Origin: Fen-455 sp050012675
GTDB taxonomy: Bacteria > Actinomycetota > Acidimicrobiia > Acidimicrobiales > Bog-793
Length of the DNA stretch: 64,000 bases
Reading direction: 5' to 3'
Assembly: GCA_050012675.1 (NCBI GenBank)
Contig: JBEKGS010000008.1
Coordinates: 25,054-89,053, forward strand
The number at the start of each line of letters is the position of its first letter. Position 1 is the stretch's first letter. This document shows, one piece after another, positions 1 to 7,560 of this stretch. Both the position numbers and the translations under genes were made by a program. The notes under the pieces were generated by a model. The model had not been told where the DNA came from, ran no database searches, and was given only the letters and a program-made list of their open reading frames with translations.

Positions 1-2
1 CC

Positions 3-320
3 GCCATCTACAAAAGGGCGCGCCTTTGCGCCTATGTCCCCATCGTGGAGGGCTTCGGCCTCCCCGTCGTCGAGTCGATGGCCCAGGGGACCCCGGTCGT
101 CTCGAGCCCGGTACCGAGCAGCGGGGGAGCCTCCCTCGAGGTCGACCCCACCGACACCTCGTCGATCGCCGAGGGGCTCGTGGCCGTGGCGATCGACGAG
201 GCGACACGCAAGGCCTTAGTGGAGAAAGGCCTGGCGCGGGCAGGGGAGTTGCGCTGGGTGAAGACCGCGCGGGCGCACCTGGCGGTCTGGGAGCGGGCTG
301 CCGAGGGGCGGCGGCGATGA
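3..320 (+). CDS. GT4-family glycosyltransferase, C-terminal fragment
   Basis: This is the C-terminal part of a GT-B-fold glycosyltransferase of family 4; the N-terminus lies outside the window. The visible reading frame opens at the window edge. It carries the family 4 nucleotide-sugar signature IVEGFGLPVVESMAQGTPVV, an E-x7-E type motif that normally contacts the donor sugar nucleotide. A short helical tail ends in RRR. The stop codon overlaps the ATG of the next glycosyltransferase (ATGA), so the two are probably translated together and act on the same surface glycan. Donor and acceptor cannot be told from the fragment. Confidence 0.85.
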   Translation, partial: AIYKRARLCAYVPIVEGFGLPVVESMAQGTPVVSSPVPSSGGASLEVDPTDTSSIAEGLVAVAIDEATRKALVEKGLARAGELRWVKTARAHLAVWERAAEGRRR

Positions 321-1480
321 CGGCCGTTTCCAAGAGCGAGGGTCTCTCGGTGGCTTTGGACGTGAGCGCGGTGCCGGACCGTCCCGTCGGGGCCGGCCGT
401 TACGTCGTCGAGCTCGCGAGGGCCCTGGCACGGCGCGCCGACTGCCGGATCAGCCTGCTCGCCCGGCGCGACGACAACGCCCGGTGGGCCCTCGTCGCCC
501 CGGGGGAGCGGGTCGTCGCCATCGCCCCCGCCCGTCGCCCCGCCCGCCTCTTGTACGAGCAGGCGCGTCTCGCCTCGGTGGTCGCCGGCCTCGCCTCGCC
601 AGCGGTGCAGGTGTACCACGGGCCCCACTACACGATGCCCCGGCGTTCCAAGCTGCCCTGTGTCGTGACGATCCACGACCTCACCTTCTTCGACCATGCC
701 GAGTGGCACGAACCGTCCAAGGTGGCCTGGTTCCGCGCCGCCATGCGCTACTCGGTGTCGCATGCCGCCGCCATCGTCTGTGTGAGCGAGATGACAGCAG
801 TCCGCCTGCAGGACCTGCTGTCCCCGCCATGTCCGGTCGTGGTGGTGCCCCACGGGGTGGACCACGCCCGTTTCACCGCCGGCGAGCCGCGTCCAGGCGC
901 CGACGGCGCGGTCCTCGAGCGCCTCGGCCTCGTGCGCCCCTACGTGCTGCACCTCGGAACCTTGGAACCTCGCAAGGGCATCGCCGACCTCGTCGCCGCC
1001 TTCGACCGGATCGCCGGCGACGACGCCTCGCTCGAGCTCGTCCTGGCCGGTGGCGCCGGCTGGAAGGCGCAGCCCGTCATGGCCTCGGTCGCCGTGGCGC
1101 GTTCTCGCGAGCGGATCCGCCGGCTCGGCTACGTGGCCGACGCGGACGTGCCGGCCCTCCTGCGCAGCGCCCGGGCGGTCGTCTACCCGTCGCTCGAGGA
1201 GGGCTTCGGCCTGCCGGCCCTCGAAGCTCTCGCCTGCGGCGCGCCCCTCGTGACGACCTCGGGCACGCCCATGGCCGAGGTGGCCCGCAAGAGCGCCCTT
1301 CTCGTCCCGCCCGGGGAGCCGCTCGCGCTGGCGGCGGCCATCGAGACGGCCATCTCTCCGGACGCGGCCGTCGAGCGGGACCGCCGCAGAGAAGACGGGC
1401 TCGCCATCGCCGCCCGCTACACCTGGGAGGCGAGCGCCGAGGGTCACCTGGCCGTGTACCGCGCCGCCGCCGGGGCCTGA
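317..1480 (+). CDS. GT4-family glycosyltransferase
   Basis: A cytosolic or membrane-associated GT-B glycosyltransferase of 387 residues, the normal size for family 4. The N-terminal domain starts with VALDVSAVPDRPVGAGRYV, typical of the acceptor-side Rossmann domain. HDLTFFDH and VPHGVD are conserved family 4 stretches. LGTLEPRKG opens the donor domain, and YPSLEEGFGLPALEALACG is the E-x7-E donor-binding motif. The start is the ATG that overlaps the previous stop by 4 nt; a longer frame upstream is just read-through of the neighbouring gene. With the preceding transferase and the following GDP-deoxyhexose reductase it probably assembles a mannose- or rhamnose-containing glycan. The exact linkage is not predictable. 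Confidence 0.9.
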   Translation: MTAVSKSEGLSVALDVSAVPDRPVGAGRYVVELARALARRADCRISLLARRDDNARWALVAPGERVVAIAPARRPARLLYEQARLASVVAGLASPAVQVYHGPHYTMPRRSKLPCVVTIHDLTFFDHAEWHEPSKVAWFRAAMRYSVSHAAAIVCVSEMTAVRLQDLLSPPCPVVVVPHGVDHARFTAGEPRPGADGAVLERLGLVRPYVLHLGTLEPRKGIADLVAAFDRIAGDDASLELVLAGGAGWKAQPVMASVAVARSRERIRRLGYVADADVPALLRSARAVVYPSLEEGFGLPALEALACGAPLVTTSGTPMAEVARKSALLVPPGEPLALAAAIETAISPDAAVERDRRREDGLAIAARYTWEASAEGHLAVYRAAAGA

Positions 1481-1542
1481 GCCCAGCCCGCCCGCAGGAG
1501 CTCTCCGTCCCGGAATCACCCGGGACTCGCCAAAGCGGCGGG

Positions 1543-1548
1543 TAGCCT
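1543..1548 (+). promoter_or_regulatory. -10 element (TAGCCT) of a leaderless promoter for rmd
   Basis: TAGCCT lies 7 nt before the GTG start and no Shine-Dalgarno sequence intervenes, so transcription would begin at or next to the start codon. The same arrangement recurs at many unit-leading genes in this window. Confidence 0.5.
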
Positions 1549-1555
1549 GAGCGCC

Positions 1556-2449
1556 GTGCGCGCGTACTTGACAGGCGGGACGGGCTTTGTCGGCGAATGG
1601 CTGCTCCGCCATCTCGCCGACGAGGGCGACACGGCCATAGCCCCCGGTCCCGAAGTCGACGTGACCGATCCCGGCCTCATCGCTGCCGACCTCAAGGAGG
1701 CGGCGCCGGAGGTCGTCTACCACCTGGCGGCGCTCACCCACGTCGGCCAGTCCTGGCGGGAGCCTGCCGAGACGTTCCGCGTGAACGCCGTGGGCACCTT
1801 GAACCTGCTCGAGGCGGCGGCCGCCTTGGAGGTGCCGCCCGTGGTCGTGCTCATCAGCTCGGCCGAGGTGTACGGCCCGGCACCTGTCGCCGAGACCCTC
1901 GACGAGCATGCCGAGCTGCGCCCGGTGACGCCCTATGCCGTGAGCAAGGTGGCCGCCGAGTTCCTCGGGCTGCAGGCGTTCTTGGGCCGGGGCCTTCGCG
2001 TCGTGCGGGCCCGGGCCTTCAACCACGTCGGTCCGGGCCAGCTCGACGACTTCGTCGTCTCCGCTCTGGCGCGCCGCATGGTCGAGGCCGAGCTGCGCAA
2101 GGGCGGGGAGGTGAAGGTCGGCAACCTCACTGCCTCGCGGGACTTCACCGACGTCCGCGACGTCGTTCGGGCCTACCGGTTGCTGGCCACCGGTGGGGCG
2201 CCCGGCGAGGCCTACAACGTGTCCTCAGGCCGGGCGATCTCCATCGCGGATCTCGCGGCGCAGATGGCGGGAATGCTCTCGTGCGAGGTGAGCTTCGTCG
2301 AGGACCCCGAGCTCTTCCGCCCCGTCGAGGTCCCGGTGCTCGTCGGCGACGCCTCCAAGCTCGTCGCGGCCACTATGTGGCGCCCGGAGATCCCGCTTGC
2401 CAAGACGCTTTCAGACGTCCTCGAGTACTGGCGGGGGCGCCTCGCCTGA
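1556..2449 (+). CDS. rmd: GDP-4-keto-6-deoxy-D-mannose reductase-like NAD(P)-dependent epimerase/dehydratase
   Basis: A short-chain dehydrogenase of the extended NAD-dependent epimerase family, 297 residues. It has the nucleotide-binding TGGTGFVG motif at residues 6-13, SSAEVYG at 101-107 and the catalytic pair Tyr127-x3-Lys131. NHVGPGQLDDFVVS and the SRDFTDVRDVVRAY segment are typical of GDP-6-deoxy-mannose (GDP-D-rhamnose) reductases, which reduce the 4-keto product of GDP-mannose dehydratase. No dehydratase gene is visible, though one may lie just outside the window. Phosphomannomutase further on could feed GDP-mannose supply. The GTG start is supported by the TAGCCT hexamer 7 nt upstream. 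A related UDP- or dTDP-sugar epimerase cannot be excluded. Confidence 0.75.
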   Translation: MRAYLTGGTGFVGEWLLRHLADEGDTAIAPGPEVDVTDPGLIAADLKEAAPEVVYHLAALTHVGQSWREPAETFRVNAVGTLNLLEAAAALEVPPVVVLISSAEVYGPAPVAETLDEHAELRPVTPYAVSKVAAEFLGLQAFLGRGLRVVRARAFNHVGPGQLDDFVVSALARRMVEAELRKGGEVKVGNLTASRDFTDVRDVVRAYRLLATGGAPGEAYNVSSGRAISIADLAAQMAGMLSCEVSFVEDPELFRPVEVPVLVGDASKLVAATMWRPEIPLAKTLSDVLEYWRGRLA

Positions 2450-2450
2450 C

Positions 2451-2762
2451 TCAGGCGTTTGCCGTAAGCCGCGCCCGGAGCTGGTCGCGTGTCTGGCGGA
2501 CGAGGGCCTGGGCCTGCTCGGGGAGCAGGTCCAGAAGCGGGTCGACCGTCGAGTCGACAGTCTTGAACAACTGCGCCATCGTCTCGTCGAGGTCCTCTTG
2601 GCGACCGAGCAGCCCTTTGCGGGCACAGGCGAGCTGGCGCCGGCGGACCTGTGCCTTCTGCAACCCGAGGACACCGAAGCCGATGACGACGTAGGTGGCC
2701 TCGGTGGCCAGGTCGCTGAGGGCTCGGGCCACGTCGGCCAGACCATCTCGCATCTCGGTCAT
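2451..2762 (-). CDS. conserved small membrane-associated protein, unknown function
   Basis: A 103-residue protein that I do not recognise by name. One short hydrophobic stretch (about residues 23-35, ATYVVIGFGVLGL) is followed by basic residues and an amphipathic, charged C-terminal half that could form a coiled coil. It converges on rmd with a single base between the stops. An AT-rich promoter-like region lies about 80 nt upstream, and an RBS-like AGGAGGAT precedes the ATG, which supports a real gene. Its partner across the shared upstream region is the large GT2 glycosyltransferase, so a role in envelope biology is possible but is only inferred from position. Confidence 0.65.
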   Translation of the reverse strand: MTEMRDGLADVARALSDLATEATYVVIGFGVLGLQKAQVRRRQLACARKGLLGRQEDLDETMAQLFKTVDSTVDPLLDLLPEQAQALVRQTRDQLRARLTANA

Positions 2763-2842
2763 GTCTTGATCCTCCTGTCTCAGGTCCCCGGCGGCGCCCC
2801 CTGGGAGCCTGCGGCCTCGGCCGCACCCGGGGCGCCTACGCT

Positions 2843-2875
2843 CACTAGTGTACTACAATTTGCTAACTATAGCAA
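2843..2875. promoter_or_regulatory. AT-rich divergent promoter region with two inverted repeats
   Basis: This is an AT-rich island in a GC-rich background. On the minus strand TTGCTA (2870-2875), a 17-bp spacer and TACACT (2847-2852) make a near-consensus sigma-70 promoter for the small gene at 2451-2762. Two palindromes overlap it: CACTAGTG at 2843-2850, and TTGCTA-ACTA-TAGCAA at 2860-2875, which covers the -35 box and resembles a repressor operator. No regulator gene lies next to it. Confidence 0.55.
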
Positions 2876-2920
2876 GCGCATCCAGGCCCCACCGTCCGGG
2901 ATTGCGGGGCGCGTCCGCGG

Positions 2921-2926
2921 TAGCGT
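2921..2926 (+). promoter_or_regulatory. -10 element (TAGCGT) of a leaderless promoter for the GT2 gene
   Basis: TAGCGT ends 7 nt before the ATG at 2934, with no ribosome-binding site between them. This favours that ATG over a possible GTG at 2925 and over longer upstream frames. Confidence 0.5.
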
Positions 2927-2933
2927 GGCCCTG

Positions 2934-5900
2934 ATGCCGGAGGAGCAAGCCCCGCCGGTCGTCGCCGTGGTGGTCGCTCGCGACCCGGGTCCGTGGTTCG
3001 AGGAATGCCTGGAAGCGCTGGGTGCCCAGGACTACCCGAACCTCGACGTGCTCGTGGTGGACGCCGCGAGCCACGAGGAGCTGACGGCGCGTGTCGCAGC
3101 CGTGCTCCCGCGCGCCTTCATTCTCCGCCAGAGCGAGTCGAGGGGCTTCTCGGCGGCCGCCAACGAAGCGCTCGTGGCTGTCGAGGGGGCGTCTCACCTG
3201 TTGATATGCCACGACGACGTGGCCCCCTGGCCCGACGCGGTCCGCTGCCTGGTCGGCGAGGCCTTCCGGGCCAACGCCGGCATCGTCGGCCCCAAGCTCG
3301 TCGAATGGGACGCTCCCGACCGGCTCTTGGAGGTCGGTCTCGGCGTCGACCGCTTCGGCGTGGCCATCGAACGCGTCGAGCCCGGCGAGCTCGACCAGGC
3401 ACAGCACGACGAGGGCCGTGAGGTGTTCGCCGTGCCGGGCGGCTGCACGTTGGTGCGCGCGGACCTGTTCAGGGCCCTCGGCGGCTTCGACCCGGAGATA
3501 GCGCTGTTCGGCGAGGACGTGGACCTGTGCTGGCGGGCCCAGGTGGCCGGGGCGCGGGTCATCGTCGCTCCCGCCGCGCGGGTGCGCCACGTCCAGGTCG
3601 CCAGGTCCGGTCTCGGCAGCGTCGCCGACGCGGCGCTGCTGCGCCGGCGTCACGAGCTGCGCGCCGTGCTCAAGAACTACGACGCCCCGCGGCGCCTGGC
3701 TGTTGTCCTCGACCTCGCCGCCGGGTCGCTGGCGGAGATGACGATGGCGCTCGTGCGCGGCGAGCGCGAACGCTCGAAACGCGTGGCGGACGCCTGGTGG
3801 TGGAACTGGCGCCGCCGCGCCAGCCTGCGCAGAGCCCGGAGAGCCTTGGCCCTTGTCCGTCAGCGGCCCGATCGCGTCGTGTCGCGGATGTTGAGCCGGG
3901 GCGACCGGCGAACGGCCCTCGAGGCCGCTCCCGTGACCGCGGTCTTCCCCCCCGCCCCGGTCACCACGGCCCTCGAGACCAGGTTCCGCCAGGACGAGGA
4001 CCTCGAGCCCGCCCGGATCGCCTCGAGCCGGAACAGGACCGCCCGGCGGCACCACACCGGCTGGGCGACGCTCGTGCTGGTCCTCGTGGTCCTTTTCGGC
4101 ATCCGCAACCTGTTGACCGGCCACCTGCCGTTGGTGGGCCAATTACTGGCCTTCCCGCCGCCGGGGACGCTGCTGCGCGACTTCTTCGGCGGCTCACATG
4201 ACGCCGGCTGGCAGGCGACCGGGCCGGCGTCTCCAGGTTTTGGCCTCGTGGGCCTGGCCGGTGCGATCCTTGTCGGCAGCACCGCGCAGGTGGAAAAGCT
4301 GCTCGTGCTGGGGCCGATCCTCGTCGGTGCCATCGGAATGCACCGGCTGTTGAGGCCACTCGGCTCGAGCCGAGCCCGGCTCGCCGGCACGATCGCCTAT
4401 CTCGGCCTCCCGCTCGTGTGGAACTCCATCGCGGCGGGTGACCTGCAGGCCCTGGTCTGTTTCGGCGGGATGCCCTTTGTGATGTCGCGCCTGTGCCGCG
4501 CGACCCGGCTGGAGCCGTTCTCCTCGCCGGATGACTCTTTCGGCCTCAGCGCCGTCCTGGCCGAGATCGTCCCGTTCGGTCTGCTCCTCGCCTTCATGGC
4601 GGCGCTGGCCCCGCCCTGTGTCGTGGCCGTCGTGGTCCTGTCACTGGCGCTCGTGCTCGGCTCGGCGGTGGCCGGCCGCCTGGCGGCGGTCGGGCGCGCC
4701 CTCGGCGTCACGATGGGCGCGCTGGGGGTGGCGTTCCTCTGCTGTATGCCCTGGTCGCTGACATTGTTCCAGACCGGGGCGAGATGGAGCGTCCTCTCCG
4801 GACCGGTCGGCGCCCGGGGGGACGCCGGCGGGGTGCTTCGGCTGCTGCGCTTCGACGTTGGCCCGGTGGGTGCCGGCTGGCTGGTCTGGGGGATCCCGCT
4901 CGGCGCCAGCTTCGTGATGTTCGTGGCCCGCGACGCACGGCTCGACTGGGCCACGCGATGGTGGGTGGCGGCGGTCGCCACCGTCGCGGTCGCCTACGCC
5001 GGGGCGGTGGGGTGGCTCGGTTCGGGGGGCGGGGCGACGCTCGTGCTCTTGGCCCCGGCGGCGTGCTGTCTCGCTGGGGCAGTCGGCCTCGGCGTGGCCG
5101 CCTTCGAGGTCGACCTTGCCAAGACGCGTTTCGGATGGCGCCAGAACCTGAGCGCCGCCGCCGCCCTCTGCCTCGTCGTTGGGCTGTTCCCGGCCCTGGT
5201 CTCATCGGTGGACGGCCGCTCGTCGCTCCCTTCGGCCGGCTTCGACCAGCTCCTGGGCTGGACGGCGCCGCGGGGCGCCGCCAACGGCTACGACGTGCTG
5301 TGGCTGGGCCAGCCCGCCAGCGTGCCGGGGCCCTCCTGGCAGATACGCCCCGGCCTGGCGTTCGCGGTGAGCGAGAACGGCGTGCCGGACGGCACACGTC
5401 TGTGGCCGAGCGCCAACCCGGGGGCCGGCGCCGGGGTCGAGGCGGATGTGGAAAGCGCCGAGGCCGGGCTCACGGTGCGGCTCGGCGCCGAGCTGGCCCG
5501 AGCCGGCGTCCGTTACCTGATACTCCCAGGCGCCATCGCGCCTGAGCTGCCCGGCGTCCAGGCCCCGCCCTCGAGCCCACCTCCGGCGAGCCTGGTGGAG
5601 GCACTTCAGGCCCAGGGCGATCTCCGCCAGCTCCCGACCGAGGCGGGTGTGGTCGCCTTCGAGAACGCGGCATGGACCGTCGCCGACAGTTCGTCGGCCA
5701 CCTCGGTCGTGCCGATCGTCCGGACGGGCGGCGGTACGCCTTCGTGGCTGAGGGAGCTCGGAGTCGGCGGAGGCCTGCTGGTCGTGGTCCTCGGTGTCGC
5801 CGAGGGCGTCGTCCGTCGCCGCAGGCGCCGCCGGCTCACCCGGACGACGGGCGCCCGGCCGGGTGAGGCCCCTCCCGCCGACGAGGGCCCGTCGGGCGGC

Positions 5901-5987
5901 GGGGAGCCCCCGTCCCGCGAGGCGGGCCTTGACGAGGCGACGGCGGTGGGCAGTCCCGCCGCAGAGCCCGAACCGAGCGCGATCTGA
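2934..5987 (+). CDS. large GT2 glycosyltransferase with C-terminal multi-spanning membrane domain
   Basis: A 1017-residue membrane glycosyltransferase. Residues 1 to about 270 form a GT-A family 2 domain: VVAVVVARD at the start, the metal/nucleotide-binding ICHDDV, PGGCTLVRADLF, and the acceptor-site GGFDPEIALFGEDVDLCWRAQ (ED motif). From about residue 375 there are roughly ten hydrophobic helices, then an extracytoplasmic domain and a final helix before a charged cytosolic tail. Large GT2-membrane proteins followed by a DUF5719 gene are a conserved pair in Actinobacteria, usually near sugar-nucleotide genes, as here. Its stop overlaps the next ATG (TGATG). It probably transfers sugar to an envelope acceptor; substrates are unknown. 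Confidence 0.85.
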   Translation: MPEEQAPPVVAVVVARDPGPWFEECLEALGAQDYPNLDVLVVDAASHEELTARVAAVLPRAFILRQSESRGFSAAANEALVAVEGASHLLICHDDVAPWPDAVRCLVGEAFRANAGIVGPKLVEWDAPDRLLEVGLGVDRFGVAIERVEPGELDQAQHDEGREVFAVPGGCTLVRADLFRALGGFDPEIALFGEDVDLCWRAQVAGARVIVAPAARVRHVQVARSGLGSVADAALLRRRHELRAVLKNYDAPRRLAVVLDLAAGSLAEMTMALVRGERERSKRVADAWWWNWRRRASLRRARRALALVRQRPDRVVSRMLSRGDRRTALEAAPVTAVFPPAPVTTALETRFRQDEDLEPARIASSRNRTARRHHTGWATLVLVLVVLFGIRNLLTGHLPLVGQLLAFPPPGTLLRDFFGGSHDAGWQATGPASPGFGLVGLAGAILVGSTAQVEKLLVLGPILVGAIGMHRLLRPLGSSRARLAGTIAYLGLPLVWNSIAAGDLQALVCFGGMPFVMSRLCRATRLEPFSSPDDSFGLSAVLAEIVPFGLLLAFMAALAPPCVVAVVVLSLALVLGSAVAGRLAAVGRALGVTMGALGVAFLCCMPWSLTLFQTGARWSVLSGPVGARGDAGGVLRLLRFDVGPVGAGWLVWGIPLGASFVMFVARDARLDWATRWWVAAVATVAVAYAGAVGWLGSGGGATLVLLAPAACCLAGAVGLGVAAFEVDLAKTRFGWRQNLSAAAALCLVVGLFPALVSSVDGRSSLPSAGFDQLLGWTAPRGAANGYDVLWLGQPASVPGPSWQIRPGLAFAVSENGVPDGTRLWPSANPGAGAGVEADVESAEAGLTVRLGAELARAGVRYLILPGAIAPELPGVQAPPSSPPPASLVEALQAQGDLRQLPTEAGVVAFENAAWTVADSSSATSVVPIVRTGGGTPSWLRELGVGGGLLVVVLGVAEGVVRRRRRRRLTRTTGARPGEAPPADEGPSGGGEPPSREAGLDEATAVGSPAAEPEPSAI

Positions 5988-7537
5988 TGAACGCGCCCGC
6001 CGGCCGCCACGGTCTCTCCTCCCTCATGGCGGGTCCGAGGCGCCGGGCCCTGCTCGCCCTTTTGCTCATGGTCGTGGCGTTGGTGCTCGTGAACGCCTTC
6101 GTGCACCAGACGAGCGGTGGAGCCGCCGCCGGCGTTTTCGTGGGGCCGCCCACGCTCCCGGTCGTCGAGATGGACAAGCCGGGCGCGTGGCACTGCCCGG
6201 GCCCCCTTCCTGTCGGCACCGGCAAAGTGCACTCGAGCATCTCGATCGTGAACAGCGGCACTTCGCCCGTGAACCTCGTCGCGGTCGTGTCGCGGACAGG
6301 GCTCGCGAAAGGGGGCACCTCGAGCGGGGAACAGGTCTCGAGCACACCCGTCGCGGTCGGTGCCGAGTCACAGGCCGTCCTCCCGCTCGCGAGGAGCGGG
6401 GCCCCCGGGTTCGCGGCGGTGTCGCTCGAGACAGACGTGGGCGGCGTCGCGGTCAGCGAGGCGATCGCCGGCACGTCGCTCACCGGTGGGGCGGTCGAGC
6501 TCTCGTCCCCGTGCTCGCTGTCGGCGGCCGCACAGGGCTACGTCCCGACCGGCAGCACCTACGGCGGCTCCAACGTCCGTGTCTCGCTCTACGACCCGGA
6601 CGCCACGCCGGCGACGGTGAACGTAGCCGTCTCGACCGCGACGGGGATCGCCGCCCCCCCGGCCTTCCAGGGGGTGGTCGTCCCGGCCACGGGCATCGTC
6701 GTGCTCAATCTTCACCGCTGGGTCTTCGAGCAGAGCTCGCTCGCGGTCACCGCCACGGCCGTGAGCGGGGACATAGTGGTGGGGGCGCTCGAGCTGACCT
6801 CCGAAACGGTCCAGATGGCCTCGAGGACCCCAACCGGCAACGAGATGCGCGACGTCTTCGTCACCGGGAGCTCGCTACTGGTCGGGCCCGACCGCGGGCT
6901 CGGGCGGTGGTACTTCGCGGCGATGCAGTCGAGCAGAGGCGTGGCGAGCACGTACTCGGTGTACAACCCCGGTTCCAAGCCTGTCCTGGTCAGCGTGGCC
7001 CCGCCCGGGCCCGAAGGGGTCAAGGCCGCCCTCACCGAGGACGTCCCGGCCGGGGGGATCGTCCAGTTCGCGACGCCCGTCACCGGAACAAGCGGCCTCC
7101 AGACGGCCTCGGTCGTCATCTCGGCCCAACAGGGCAGGCCCATCGTCGTCGCCCGCCTAACCACGCGGTACCGAAGCCGCCTCCTAGAGGCGATCGACGC
7201 CACGCCCGGGACCGCCGGCCCCAGTGACGACTGGTTGCTGCCCGGCGGCTCGCTCACGCGGGCAGTGGACGACGTGGTCACTCTCGACGACCCCGGCACG
7301 CAGAACGCCACCGTGACGCTGTCGGAGCTGAGCAACGGGCCCGCCGGCCCGGTGCGCCTCGAGGTCGTGAGCCTTCTTGCCGGGTCGGAGACGGAGCTCA
7401 ACATGGCCTCGGTGCTGGGATCGGCACCCTCGTTCTCGCTCTTGGTATCGGGCGACGTCCCGATCCTCGTCGAGCAGCAGCTCGCCTACCGCGGAGGGCT
7501 GACCTCGTCTGCGGGAGGCATCCCCGTCCGTCGCTGA
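5987..7537 (+). CDS. DUF5719-family extracytoplasmic protein
   Basis: A 516-residue protein anchored by one N-terminal hydrophobic helix (about residues 20-42, ALLALLLMVVALVLVNAFV) after a basic start, giving a signal-anchor topology with the rest outside. The remainder is repetitive beta-rich sequence (SISIVNSGTSPVNLVAV, YSVYNPGSKPVLVSV, paired Ser/Thr/Val strands), matching the DUF5719 family found beside large GT2 transferases in Actinobacteria. It is translationally coupled to that gene by a 1-nt overlap. The function is not established. A scaffold or carbohydrate-binding accessory role for the GT2 enzyme is an inference from constant gene pairing. Confidence 0.75.
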   Translation: MNAPAGRHGLSSLMAGPRRRALLALLLMVVALVLVNAFVHQTSGGAAAGVFVGPPTLPVVEMDKPGAWHCPGPLPVGTGKVHSSISIVNSGTSPVNLVAVVSRTGLAKGGTSSGEQVSSTPVAVGAESQAVLPLARSGAPGFAAVSLETDVGGVAVSEAIAGTSLTGGAVELSSPCSLSAAAQGYVPTGSTYGGSNVRVSLYDPDATPATVNVAVSTATGIAAPPAFQGVVVPATGIVVLNLHRWVFEQSSLAVTATAVSGDIVVGALELTSETVQMASRTPTGNEMRDVFVTGSSLLVGPDRGLGRWYFAAMQSSRGVASTYSVYNPGSKPVLVSVAPPGPEGVKAALTEDVPAGGIVQFATPVTGTSGLQTASVVISAQQGRPIVVARLTTRYRSRLLEAIDATPGTAGPSDDWLLPGGSLTRAVDDVVTLDDPGTQNATVTLSELSNGPAGPVRLEVVSLLAGSETELNMASVLGSAPSFSLLVSGDVPILVEQQLAYRGGLTSSAGGIPVRR

Positions 7538-7553
7538 AAAGGCCGCGGCGGCC
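7537..7553 (-). terminator. probable intrinsic terminator of ftsH
   Basis: Read on the minus strand, a GGCCG-CCG-CGGCC hairpin (7541-7553) is followed by four T residues (7537-7540), 8 nt past the ftsH stop. It sits in the short gap between converging genes and overlaps the stop of the DUF5719 gene. The T tract is short, so the call is tentative. Confidence 0.4.
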
Positions 7554-7560
7554 CGGGCCC

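Noticed and set aside
32..2026. Long minus-strand ORF of 664 codons opposite the glycosyltransferase genes
   Set aside because: It mirrors real plus-strand genes; high third-position GC leaves antisense frames open. It has no recognisable domains and a composition dominated by Arg, Gly, Ala and Pro.
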